Assembly (NCBI RefSeq): GCF_030272615.1
Contig: NC_081408.1
Span: 606,909,673 to 606,973,672 of the forward strand
Direction of reading: 5' to 3'
DNA length: 64,000 bases
From: Cryptomeria japonica
Lineage: Eukaryota; Streptophyta; Pinopsida; Cupressales; Cupressaceae
The translations under genes were made by a program, and so were the position numbers. Under the pieces are notes generated by a model, which worked only from the letters and a program-made list of their open reading frames with translations, made no database searches and had not been told where the DNA came from. This document shows, piece by piece, positions 33,783 through 46,400 of the stretch. Within the stretch, counting starts at the first letter, position 1; every line of letters starts with the position of its first letter.

Positions 33783-35264
33783 TGATAACTCAATGATGAA
33801 TGGATAGTACCAAACTGGTACTGAGAGTGGGGGGCATGAATCAGTATAGGCAAAAATACATTCCTAAACTAGTTTGTCAATAGACACTATGCATAGGTAG
33901 ACAGACAGTAACTCCGGTATTAAACAGAGTACAACCGACAAAGCCCATAATAATTGAGACAAGCATAAATTGGTTGACACTTATCTTCTCATACAATCTA
34001 ATACTTCATTTCCATTTCACCCTAGTACAAGAATAGGTAATCTATCATCAAAAGATATATAAACATCTAGATCAATGTGATTTACCTTTAGACACAAATC
34101 ACTCAAACCATCACATGAATAACACCACACATGACACATAGATTTTTCATGTAGAAACCCAACTAGGAAAAACCATGGTGGTGATGAATACCCACAAGCT
34201 ATTTTTGAACTCTTTAGAAGTCTTCTCTATTAGGAGCCTTGTCTGGTTAAAGACTGATACACTAGGTTCTATTAGGAACCGATCCTATTAGGGATCACCC
34301 AGTTAAGGGATGGCTAGAATACCCGATTAAGGGTTAAACCCTATTAAAGGTTACCTTGTCAGAGGATTTCAAGAACTCAATGGTTTTGAGTCACCTTGTT
34401 AAAGGATTTACAATAAGCCAGTTAAATCTACCCTGTTAAGGGATTTCCCAATTGTTGAAGTGGTTAGAGATCAACAGGTATTACAATGATCTGGTAACAA
34501 AACTCAATGCCAATGTAAATCTACTTTAGCTCCTCTTCACCTTCTGCACTTACACTCTATAGGTATCAATTCTCTCTTTTGGTCTAGCAAGAATCATGTA
34601 TCTCTTCTCTTGGATACACACACACAACGTTTGCCAACAACCTCAGAAAGAAACACAACATTGACCTTATAGGAAACAGATAGGTCGGTAGCATAAACCC
34701 TAAACCCTAAACATGTTAGGTTAAGATATTCAAACGGTTCAATCTAGACCATTGAACACATTGCATTAAATGCAACAATCTTCAACCAATCTCAAGACGT
34801 TCTCCATCGTTCATTTTCCACCGATTTCATGGTGGCTAATAACCCATCATGCTTTATCACCGTTTACAGACTTTACACATTCCCACGATAGATAGGAACA
34901 ATCTCCTTCATGCAGGATCCTTCACGCACACAAGGTTGACATGCCAACATGATCTGTTCTTCATTACAATGCTAACTCATCACACAAAGTCACCGATTGA
35001 GTCACACAAGCTTGAGGCACTTCAACTGGAAACCCTAAAGTTGAGACTACCAACTGGTAGTCATAAAAAGCTTCCATGTGCCAGTTCTCGTAACCACATG
35101 TCGGTTCACCTTAAACAAACACACCGCTTCACTTTGGCACAAATGCTAGTTCACAATGTTATACTAGTTCTCACATATACCGGTTCTCTCCTCTTCAGCA
35201 TATTGACATCAATGACAACATACAATGTCATCATGTCCTCATACCAGTTCACATAATGTCAACA
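33783..35264 (-). repeat. 3' LTR of F (1,482 bp)
   Basis: On the plus strand it runs from TGATAACTCAATG to ATGTCAACA. The palindrome is at 35203-35218. A telo-box-like run is at 34696-34714. It is shorter than the 5' copy, in part because that one carries an internal duplication near 41060-41105. Confidence 0.9.
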
Positions 35265-35509
35265 AGCTCCCCCTTTGGCATTGATGGCAATATACAAAGA
35301 TATCTCTCCACTCCACATCTTCTCCCCCAATTTCTATAGATATCTTCTCCGCTTCACTTCTTCTCCCCCTTTGACAACAATGCCAAAGTGGAGGCACAAG
35401 ATTCCCTATTCCATTATGTTGCTCCCCCTAAGGAGTAGCATCCTTTAACACATCAATCCTGAAGAAAAATTTGACTATGCAATACTTGACTGATGTGGAG
35501 CATATACCT
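35265..35509 (-). other. F 3' untranslated region and polypurine tracts
   Basis: The LTR-adjacent tract (plus strand agctccccctttgg, 35265-35278) is fused with palindrome TTGGCATTGATGGCAA at 35275-35290. Further ctccccc tracts lie near 35322, 35363 and 35420. There is no ORF. Confidence 0.8.
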
Positions 35510-38500
35510 TTAGTTCACCTCCTGAAGGGGCAACACCCCTAATTCACCTCTTAAGTACATAAATGTAGCCTTTGGGAGAGGCTTGGTGAATATGTTTGCT
35601 AACTACTCCTTACTAGAAACATGTTCCAGTGCAATCTCTTTGTTCTAAACCTTTTCCCTCAAAAAATGATACTTAAGCTCAAATTGCTTGGTTCTAGAAT
35701 GTAAAACTGGATTCTTGGAGATGTTAATTGCACTAGTATTGTCACAAAATATACTTACCGGTTCAGAAATAGGAACTTTGAAGCCATTTAATACATGCTT
35801 CATCCAAATTGTCTGAGTGTAGTTCATGAAAGTTGCAACATACTCTGCTTCCATTGTAGACTAAGAGATACAACTCTACTTCTTACTCATCTATGAGACC
35901 AGTCTACCACTGAGAAAGAATGCACCACCGGTTGTGCTCTTCTGGTCATCCACATTACCTGCCCAATCAGCATCTATAAATACTTTCAAGTTGAAATCCT
36001 TTCTATATGGATACCACAATCCATAATCAATAGTTCCCTTCAGATACCTAAGAATCCGCTTGACTGCAACCAAGTGGGATTCTTTTGGACTTTTCAGGAA
36101 CATTGTAGTAATGCCAACTGCGTGTGCAATATCTAGTCTGCTATGCACTACATAATGCAACTTACCAATCATTGATCAGTATTCCTTCTCATCAACCAAT
36201 GCTGAGTCATCCTCTTTGGATAGTTTGCAACTAGTCACCATCGATGTACCAACTGGTTTGCTATCTTCCATGCCAAAGGTCTTCAACACCTCTTTGACAT
36301 ACTTGGATGAAGTGATAAAGATTCCATCTTTCATCTGCTGGATCTGCAGTCCAATGAAGAACTTAATCTCCCCTATGAGTGACATCTCAAACTCTTTCCT
36401 CATCTCATCTACAAACTCATGACTCATCTTGTCATCTCCACCAAAGATAATGTCATCAAAAAATACCTCACAGATCAGGATCTAATCTCCTTTAGACTTC
36501 AAGTAGATATTGATATCTTCGCTTGTTCTCTCAAATTTAATCTTCACAAGATGGGAATGCAGGTGTTCATACCATGTTGTAGGTGCTTTCTTTAGACCAT
36601 ATAAGGCTTTATGTAGCCTACATACCATGTCACTGTCTTCAGATAGGGAAAACCCATCTGGTTTCTCTATATACACCTCCTCTTCAAGTACACCATTTAG
36701 GAATGTAGATTTTACATCCATTTGATATACTTTGAATCCTTTAAAAGCTGCATATGCAAGAAGCATATGAACTCCTTCCAATCTGGGTATAGGAGCAAAG
36801 GTTTCTCCATAGTCTTCTCCTTCTTCTTGGGCTTATCCATTGCACACCAGTCTGGCTTTGTTTCTAATCATTATACCATTCTCATTCAGCTTATTTCTGA
36901 AAACCCATTTGGTGCTAACGAAATTTTTATGCTCTGGTCTGGGTACCAAAGACCATGTACCATTTTTCTCTATCTAGTCAAGTTCCTCTTCCATTGCCTT
37001 GATCTAGTCTTCATCTTTATGTGCCTCTTTGAATGACTTAGGCTCAAATTCAGAGATCATACATGAGTTTTCTCTAACCTTTCTTCTTGTAGGAATTCCT
37101 GCATCCTTATCTCCTATGATCTACTTAGGATCATGATTCAGCTTGACATACTGAGGAATGGTCTTAATAGATTCCTCTTTCTTTTCTTCTTCATCCTCAT
37201 CTCCATCAGTATCAGTATCTACATCTACAAGTGTAGGAACACTGTTACTAGTACTTGGTTGACTGACTACCAATTCCCAGAAGGTTACAACCGGTTCATT
37301 TATCGCTTGCTCACTACCGCTTTCCTCGATTTTCTTAGAGGTTTCATCAACTCTTACATTGATGCTTTCCATAATTCTCTAAGTCCTATTATTGAAACAC
37401 TTGAGAGATTTTCTCTTGGTGGAATATCTTAGGAATATTACCTCATCACATTTCGCATCAAATTTGCTTTGGTGTTCACTCCTCTTGATGTAGCATTTTC
37501 TATCAAACACTCTAAAGTAGCTAACCATGAGTGTCTTATCGATCCAATACTGATAAGGAGTTTTATCCTTACCTTTCTTGATGAGTACTCAGTTCATTGT
37601 GTAGACTGCAGTGCTCACTGCTTCTCTCCAAAAGGTGTGAGCTACCTTTACTTGAATCAACATAGTTCTAGCTACTTCAACAACAGTCCAATTATTCCTT
37701 TCTGCTAGGCCATTCTACTGTGGAGTCCGAGAGGCAGACAGTTGCCTCTTGATGCCATGTTCTTCATAGTACTTGTTGAATTCACCAGAAGGGAATTCCC
37801 CTCCTTGATCAGTTCTCAAGCACTTGATCCTTTTACCGCCTTCCTTCTCCACTAATGCTCTAAAAGATTTGAACTTTATAAAAGCTTCAGACTTATCTTT
37901 CAAGAATGTGACCCACATCATTCTTGAGCAGTCATTAGTGAGAATCATGAAGTACCTATCACCCTGCACACTCCTAGTTTTCATAGGACCACACAAATCA
38001 GTATGCACAAGATCAAGCAAATTGTCAGCAGTGAAAGGTTTACCTTTAAAGGTTGAGGAAGACATTTTCCCCAATTGACACTCTCTGCACAAGGTATTTT
38101 CCAGTTTGCTTAGCACTGGCAACCCTCTAACTGCCTTGATCTTACTGGCCTTCATAATGTTATCAAATTTTACATGGCAAAGTCTCCTATGCCATATCCA
38201 ACTATCATCCAATTTAGCCCTAAGACATGTACTTATATTTGTATTCAGCTAAAATAGGTTACCTTTGGTCTACATGCCGGTGGCCACCAATTCACCATTC
38301 TTTCCTTTGATTCTGCACACTCCATTCTTGAATTCCAGAGTGAGACCACTATCATTCAGTTGGGCAACACTCAGAAGGTTATGTTTGAGACCATGAACCC
38401 AATACACATTGTCAGCACTACTCTTTCTATTTAGAGAGATGGACCCTCTATCTTTGACCATACATGGTGCATAATTACCAAAGCGAACCACACCACCATC

Positions 38501-39607
38501 ATACTCTTCCAAGGATAGAAACGTGCTCCGGTCACCAATCATATGGTGAGAACAACCACTGTCAATAATCCACTCATTAGACTTATCAAAGTGAGAGACA
38601 AGAGCCTTCTTGTCTGATACATCTTCCTTGATAGCAACAAACATAATATCTTCATTTTCTTCATCTTCTGATTCCCCATCTATGACACCATCATCAACTG
38701 CCACAAAATCGTTTCTCTAGTTTCCTCGTTTGAATTTCTTGAACCTTTTTGGTTTTTCCTTCTTGTCACCATTAGGACATTTCACAGCAATATGTCCTAT
38801 ATGGTTACAAGAAAATCATTTCAAAGGGAGCTTACCTCTATATTTACCAATTCCTTTAGGAATTTTCCAAGCAAGAAGAGCTTCAAATGCCATCAGAATC
38901 TCCTAATCATCCATTTCTCTACTCTATCTTGGTTCACCACTAGTGCTAGATTCTTTTCCTTTTCTGGATGGTACAGTAGAAGCTTTAAAAGCTGATTCAG
39001 TCTTTTGAACACTGCCATCAAAATAATTTAGCTCATAGGCTATCAACTTTGCAATGATGGAGTCTAGGGATACCTTAGTCTTGTCTATTGATCTCAACTC
39101 TTGAATAGCAGCAACCCTTATTGCATAGACCAGTAATAAGGATCTCAGGACTTTGCTTACCACAGTAGAATCTTCCATTTTACCACCTACATTCTTGATA
39201 TCTCCAACAACAGTTTTGATTCTTATTCCATACTTTTTAATGGTCTCTCCTTCAACCATCTGCATGTCTTCAAACTTCCCTCTAAGGCTTTCCTCCTTAG
39301 CTTGTTTTACATGATCATCACCTTCATAGATATTTTCAAGAGTATCCCATACTTCTTTGGGATTTACTTTATCTTGGACATCAATAAACTCAATGTCAGA
39401 TAAGTTGCCAATTAGGGCTTCCATGACTTTCCCATTCTCTTGCATCTCTCTCTTTTGGTCATTGGTGAGAGTACTGGTAGGGGCAACATAAGCATTCTCA
39501 ACATAACTCTAGTGTTGAGCACCCATGCTTCTGATGTATATCTTCAATCTGTCTTTTCATATACTGAAATTATCTCTATTGAACTTTGGACCTTCCCTCT
39601 TCATCAT
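35510..39607 (-). pseudogene. F gag-pol polyprotein, broken
   Basis: The double ATG is at 39607/39604. Order as in D: UBN2-type gag (to about 38930), decayed knuckle near 38800 (a TGA replaces its cysteine-region codon), acidic linker near 38660, protease IIDSGCSHHMIGD near 38560, pre-integrase (WHRRLCHVKF) 38070-38200, integrase with LVHTDLCGP, RTDQGGEF and ERNNW (37690-38010), RT with YQMDVKSTFLNG near 36700 and FFDD near 36452, and RNase H (FIDADW near 35970). It ends at TAA 35510-35512. Many TAGs replace CAG or TGG seen in D or I, and there is one small frameshift near 36880. All three integrase catalytic residues appear kept. Confidence 0.93.
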
Positions 39608-39664
39608 TAGACTGGGATCTTTACCTCAAGCAGTTAAGCTTATAACACAGAGGACTTGGAGGAC

Positions 39665-39678
39665 ACTCTGATACCAAT
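39665..39678 (-). other. Primer-binding site of F
   Basis: The plus-strand actctgataccaat is the reverse complement of attggtatcagagt, matching TGGTATCAGAGC, next to the 5' LTR. Confidence 0.88.
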
Positions 39679-41186
39679 TGATAACTCAATGATGAACAGA
39701 TAGTACCAAACTGGTACTGAGAGGGGTAAGTGAATCAGTACAGGAAAAAATACATTCCTAAACTGGTTTGTCAACAGACACTATGCATAGGCAGACAGAT
39801 AGTAACTCTGGTCTTAAACAAAGTACAACTGGCAAAGCTCAGAATAATTGAGACAAGCATAAACTGATTGACACTTATCTTCTCATACAATCTAATACTT
39901 CATTTCCATTTCACCCTAGTGGATGAAAAGGTAATCTATCATCAAAAGATATATAAATAGCTAGATCAATGTGATTTACCTTCAGACACAAATCACTCAA
40001 ACCATCACATGAATAACACCATACATGACACACCATTTTTTTCATGTGGAAACCCAACTCGGAAAAACCACGATGGGGATGAATACCCACAAGCTGTTTT
40101 TGAACTCTTTAGAAGTCCACTCTGTTAGGAGCCTTGTCTGGTTAAAGACTGATATAACATGTTCTGTTAGGAACCAATCTTGTTAGGGATCACTTGGTTA
40201 AGGGATGACTAGAATACCTGGTTAAGGGTTAAACCCTATTAAACGTTACCTTGTTAGAGGATTTCAAGAACTCAATGGTTTTGAGTCACCCTGTTAAAGG
40301 ATTTACAGTAAGCCAGTTAAAGCTACCCTGTTAAGGGATTTCCCAACTGTTGAAGTAGTTAGAGATCAACAAGTATTACAGTGATCTAGTAACAACACTC
40401 AATGCCAATGCAAATCTGCTTTAGCTCTTCTTCACCTTCTGCACTTACACTTTGTAGGTATCACTTCTCTCTTCTAGTCTGGAAAGAATCACATATCTCT
40501 TCTCTTGGATACACACACACAACTTTGGCCAACAACCTCAAAAAGAAACACAACATCGACCTTATAGGAAACAAATAGGTCGGTAGCATAAACCCTAAAC
40601 CTATTAGGTTAAGCAATTCAAATGGTTCAATCCTGGCTATTGAGAACATTTCATTAAATGCAACAGTCTTGAACCAATCTCAAGACATTCTCCATCATTC
40701 ATTTTCCACCGATTTCATGGTGGCTGACAACCCATCATGCGTTATCACTATTTATAGACTTCACACATTCCTAAGGTAGATAGGAACAATCTCCTTCATG
40801 CAGGATCCTTCACGTGCACAAGGCTGACATGGCAACACGATCTATTCTTTGTTACAATGCTAACTCATCACATAAAGTTACCGATTGAGTCACACAGGCT
40901 TGAGGCACTTCAACTGCAAACCCTCAAGTTGAGACTACCAACCAATAGTCATACAAAGCTTCCATGTGCCGGTTCCCATAACCACATGTCAGTTCACCTT
41001 AAACAAACACACTGCTTCACTTTGGCACAAATGCCGGTTCACAGTGTTATACCGGTTCTCACATATACCGATTCTTGGTAACATATCAGTTCTCACATAT
41101 ATCGGTTCTCTCCTCTTCAGCATATTGACATCAATGACAACATACAATGTCATCATGTCCTCATACTAGTTCACATAATGCCAACA
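39679..41186 (-). repeat. 5' LTR of F (1,508 bp)
   Basis: It pairs with 33783-35264. The palindrome is at 41125-41140. It carries three related 'accggttctcacatat' units at 41050-41110 where the 3' copy has about one and a half. The duplication ATAAA follows at 41187-41191. Confidence 0.9.
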
Positions 41187-41191
41187 ATAAA

Positions 41192-41396
41192 GATTACCTA
41201 AGACAATGCACATCAAATGAAATTACAAAGATTAATTTAGGAAAAGGATAATTTAAATAAATAAAAGTATTTATTTAAATGAGAAAAAAGGCTAGAAGAG
41301 GATAAATGAATTAATTAAATAAATAAAGATTTATTTAATTAATAGAAAAATTAGGCTTAAATAATTAATTAGACAAGACAATTTTAGGTGTCTACA
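41192..41396 (-). repeat. 3' LTR of H, second part
   Basis: It continues the LTR (agattacctaagacaatg) and ends GGTGTCTACA like 60391-60400. About 400 bp present in the 5' LTR (roughly 59800-60180) are missing here. Two AT palindromes (41250-41280, 41309-41343) remain. Confidence 0.8.
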
Positions 41397-42000
41397 TTTT
41401 TCCCTTCTTTGAGGTAATGCAGCTTGTCGCTTTATTTTAAACAAGATAAGATGAAATGATACAAAGTTTCCCCAAGATGGAAATGATATGCCCCCTCAAG
41501 ATATTGGATGAAATGTCTGAAAAATATCACAAGCAATCTCTTGATAAGAAAAAAGGCTAGAAATTACTAACGAGATGGGATAAAGTGATAGAGCCATGAT
41601 AAAGAAGACTTACTTGGGAGACTAGGGCTAGGGTAGTCTATAAGATAGACTATGAGGGAAAATATCCTCATTGTCATCCACACACCTAAGAGATTAGAGT
41701 GCAAGGAGAGAAAAGAGTAGTCAACAGCAATGGCATTGGTGCATAGATTTGATCATGTTCACCGATATTAAAGGCAAGCTAATGCAGAAGAGCTAGTGAG
41801 TACCACAAAACATCCTTGTACCTTTTTGCATTAATTGTTGTTATAAATGCAAGTTAAGTAGGGAAATAAATGCGCTTTAGGTAAGTCAAAAAAAAATGTC
41901 AAGCGGTTCAAAATTTGCATCGGTGCCAAGTGTGTCTGGGTAGGTTAGGCGCATCTATATCGAGTTGAAACACGTCTATGATTGTAAAAGTATCTATGTC
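41397..42000 (-). other. H polypurine tract and 3' non-coding region
   Basis: The minus strand reads gaagggaaaaa just before the LTR (41397-41408), a suitable polypurine tract. The rest holds no ORF. 'gcgcatctatatcgag'-like words near 41950 resemble the minisatellite on the other side of I. Confidence 0.6.
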
Positions 42001-42005
42001 AGATG
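42001..42005. repeat. Target-site duplication of I, left copy (AGATG)
   Basis: Repeated exactly at 49312-49316. Confidence 0.9.
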
Positions 42006-43427
42006 TGTTGGCATATGATGAACTGGTATGATGGTAGTGTATGTTTTCATTGATGTCAATAACTGTGGGTGAACTAGTATGAAGATTGGAAGAATTTGTT
42101 ATTGATGTTCAAGTAGGAGAATCGGTATAAAGGGATGAAGTGGACTGGTGTTAGGGTTTCACTAAGTGTGACTATCGGTTGGTAGTATCAGCTCTAGGGT
42201 TTCTAGTTTGGCAATCTAGCTTATGCAATGCAACTGGTGACATTCTATGATGAGTTAGCTAAGAGATAAGGATGCGATCGAGATGCCACATCAGTTTTGA
42301 TCACGTGAAGGATTTCCTTGATAATCTTGCATGTGAAGATCGATTGCATTAAATGTCTACCTCGGGAATGAACATTCTTCTTAGCGGTATATGAAGAGAG
42401 CATAATGAGTTATTGATTTCCATATGTGGTGAAGAATGGATGATGCATAATGACTTGTGATCTGTTTGAGATTGTTTTAATCTATGAAAAGTGTTTGAAT
42501 GGTCAGGATTGAACCGCTTGTAATTGTAAACCTAAAATGTTTAGTGTTTAGGGTTTATGATACCGACCTAATTGTTGTCTATAAGGTTGATGATGTTTGT
42601 TATTGTTTGTGTTGGCAAATGTTGTGTTTATATCTGAGTGATGAGATGCTATCCAGACCAGTGATGGGAAAACTATAGAGTGTGATTGCAAAGTAGAGGA
42701 GCTGAAAAGGATTTGCCTTAACATGTAGTGTTTTATCAAATCAGAGCTTTACCTATTGTCTTGTAACCATTTAAACAATAGGAAAATCCCTTTACCAGGT
42801 AGCTTTAATAGGCTTATTGCAAATCCTCTAACTAGGTGACTCAAGATCATTGAGTTCTTCAAATCCTCTAGCGAGGTAACCTTTAACAGGGTATATAGCC
42901 ATCCCTTAACCAGGTGATCTTTAACAGGATCGGTTCCTAACAAAACCTTATTGTAAAGTCTTTAACCACACTAGGCTCCTCACAAAGGGAGCTTCAAAAG
43001 AGTTCAAAAACAATCTTGTGGGTATTCATCCCCACCATGGTTTTTCCCATTTGGGTTTCCACATGAAAAATTTGTGTGTCATGAGTTGTGCATTTTTCAT
43101 GTGATTATTGAGTAGTCTTTGTTTAGGTGAATATGCATGCAAAGCTAATGGTTATGGTATTACTGATACAACACATGTATGAGTATATTGGTGAAGTAGT
43201 TATCAAGTATTGAATATTATTTGAAGTAGTCAGTTTTACTAGCTTAGCTATCTGATGCCTTACTGTGTTTAACAGGTATTGCCATGGTTAAGTTCAGTGA
43301 TGAAGACAATCGGTTAGCATTGTTTTAACTTGATAAGTTGTTGAGAATTTTTTTTATGTACTAATTCACCCCCCCCCCCCCTCTCTTAGTACCGATTAGG
43401 GTATTTTATGTTTATCTTTATTCATCA
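42006..43427 (+). repeat. 5' LTR of I (1,422 bp)
   Basis: It starts TGTTGGCATATGATG and ends TTCATCA. The palindrome at 42044-42059 has one change (TTTTCATTGATGTCAA). A 13-C run at 43369-43381 extends the shared C-run motif. Confidence 0.92.
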
Positions 43428-43440
43428 ATTGGTATTAGAG
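43428..43440 (+). other. Primer-binding site of I
   Basis: attggtattagag directly follows the LTR, a one-change match to TGGTATCAGAG. Confidence 0.85.
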
Positions 43441-43498
43441 AAACTCGAGGTCCTTGGTGATATAAGCTTAACCGCTTGAGGTAAAAGATCCTGCTTTA

Positions 43499-46400
43499 AT
43501 GATGAAAAGGGAAGGTCCTAAGTTCAATAGAGATAACTTCAAAATATGGAAGGATAGAATGAAGATTTATATCAAGAGTTTGGGTGCTCAAAACTAGAGC
43601 TATGTTGAGAATGTTTATGTTATCCCCATTGGTATTCTAACCGGTGATCAGAAAAGAGAGATTCACGAAAATGGGCAAGTCATGGAAGACCTTATTAGTA
43701 GCCTGTCCGATATTGAGTTCATTGATGTACAAGATAAGGAAAACCCTAAGGATGTATGGGACACTCTGGAAAGCATTTATGGTGGTGATGAGCATGTCAA
43801 GAAAGCTAAGGAAGAGAGCCTTAGAGGAAAATTTAAAGAAATGAGGATGGTTGAAGGAGAGACCATTTAGCAATATGGCATAAGAATCAAGATTATGGTC
43901 GGAGATATCAAGAGCACTGGTGGAAAAATTGATGTTGCCACTATTGTCAATAAAGTTTTGAGATCACTGTTATCGGTCTATGCAATAAGAGTTGTTGCTA
44001 TTTAGGAGCTAAGGTCTATTGAGAAAACCAAGGTATCCTTAGACTCTATCATTACAAAGTTGACAACATATGAGTTGAATAGCTATGATGGCAGTGTTCA
44101 GAAGACTGAGTCAGCCTTTACAAAATTTGCTACACCAACCAGAAAAGGAAAAGAAGTAAGTACCAGTTATGAATCCAGGAAATGCAGAGATATGGATGAT
44201 GAAGAGAATATAATGGAGTTTGAAGCACTTCTTTCCAAGAGACTTCCAAAAGGTACCCGAAAATATAGAGGTAAGCTTCCCTTAAAATGTTTTTCCTACA
44301 ATAAGATAAGACATATAGCTGGTAATTATCCTAATAGTGACAATAAGGATAAGCCGGAGAGGTTTAGAAAGTATAAAGGAGGAGGTAGGAGAAATTGTCT
44401 TGCTGCAATGGATGAAGGTGTTACTGATGAAGAATCTGAGGATGAAGAGAACGAGGACATAGTGTTTGTAGTTGTAAAGGAAGAAGTGTCTGACAAGAAA
44501 GCCCTTGTCTCTCGCATTAACAACTCTAATGAGTGGATTATTGATAGTGGGTGTTCTCACCACATGAATAGTGACCAGAGAAAGTTTTTATCTCTGGAAG
44601 AATATGATGGAGGTGTTGTCTGGTTTGGCAATGATGCACCATGCTTGGTGAAAGGTAAAGGATCCATCTCACTGAATGGAAAGAGAAGTGTAGATGATGT
44701 CTACTGGGTCAATGGTCTTAAGCATAACCTTTTGAGTTTTGCTTAGCTAAATGACCAAGGACTCATTCTAGAGTTCAAAGGTGGAGTCTGTAGTATAAAT
44801 GGAAAGAGTGGTGAACTTATTGTCACCGATAAGAAGACCAGAGGTAACTTGTTTCAGTTGAATGCCACGATTAATTAGTGTCTGATGGAAAAGTTTGATG
44901 ATAGTTGGATATGGCATAGAATACTTTGTCATATAAACTTTGACAATATTGTAAAATCCAATAAGATCAAGGTAGTAAGAGGATTGCCTTTGCTAAACAA
45001 ACCAGAGAATTATTTGTGCAGAGAATGCCAACTTGGGAAGATGTCTTCCTCAACTTTCAAAGGTAGGTCTTTTTCAGCAAAGAACTTACTTGATCTTGTG
45101 CACATTGATCTGTGTGGTCCAATAAAAACTAGAAGTATTCAGGGAAATAGGTATTTCATGATTCTTACCAATGACTGCTCAAGAATAATGTGGGTCACAT
45201 TCTTGAAAGACAAGTCTGAGGCATTTGGAAAGTTCAAATCCTTTAGAGCATTGGTAAAGAAGGAAAGTGGTCAAAGGATAAAATGCCTAAGAATTGATCA
45301 AGGAGGTGAATTCACTTCTGATGAATTCAATAAGTACTGTGAAGAGAATGGTATCAAGAGGCAGCTATCTTCCCCAAGGACACCACAATAGAATGGCATA
45401 GCAGAAAGGAATAACAGGACTATAGTTGAAGCGGCCAAAACAATACTGATCCATGTAAAGGTTGCTCACACTTTTTGGAGAGAAGCGGTGAGAACTGCAG
45501 TCTATACTATGAACCAGGTACTCATCAAGAAAGGTAAAAACCAAACCCCCTAGGAGTACTAGATCGGGAAGACTCCCACTATGAGTTATTTTAAAGTATT
45601 TGGCAGTAAGTGTTATATTAAGAGAGGTGAGCATCTGAGAAAGTTTGATGCTAAATGTGATGAAGGAATATTTCTAGGATATTCCACTAAAATCAAAGCT
45701 CTCAAGTGCTACAACAATAGGACTTAGAAAATTGTTGAGAGAATCAATGTCAGGGTTGATGAATCCCCTAAGGAGCCTAAGGAAACCTGCAGCAAGCAAG
45801 TGGAACATGAATTGGGTGTAGCCTTCTAGGAACTAGTTAAGAAAGAAAATAGCAAAGACCTCAGTGTTCTTGTACTGGTAGAAGATGCAGTAGGTGAAGA
45901 AGAAGATGGAGAAGAAGAAGAAGAGGAAAAGCAAGCAGAACTAGCTAGATTCATTCCTAGATATGTGAAACTACATCATGATCTGAAGAAGATCATAGGA
46001 GATAAAGATGCAGGGATACTCACAAGAAGAAAGGTGAAAGAAAACTCTTGCATGATTTATGAATTTGAGCCTAAGACCACTAGAGAGGCACTTATAGATG
46101 AATACTAGATTAAGGCAATGGAAAAAGAGCTAGACCAGATAGAAAAGAATGTAACATGGTCTTTGGTAGCTAGACCAGGACACAAGAATGTCATAGGTAC
46201 CAAATGGGTCTTCAAGAATAAGCTAAATGAATAAGGCACAGTTGTAAGGAATAAGGCAAGACTTGTATTCAAGGGATATGCTCACGAAGAGGGAGAAGAC
46301 TATGGAGAAACCTTTGCCCTAGTGGCTAGACTAGAAGGTGTTTGAATGATACTTGCATTTGTAGCATTTAAGGTATTCAAGGTATACCAGATGGATGTGA

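Larger units (their letters stand above)
33783..41186 (-). mobile_element. Copia LTR retrotransposon F (7.4 kb), degenerate
   Basis: LTRs are 33783-35264 and 39679-41186. The flanks ATGAA (33778-33782) and ATAAA (41187-41191) are a duplication with one G/A change, and the H LTR reads through across the site as in the intact copy at 59750-59780. It is the same family as D. Confidence 0.94.

Noticed and set aside
41200-41400. A stand-alone hairpin (MITE-like) element
   Set aside because: The sequence is the end of the H 3' LTR; the same hairpins occur in the 5' LTR at 60185-60376.
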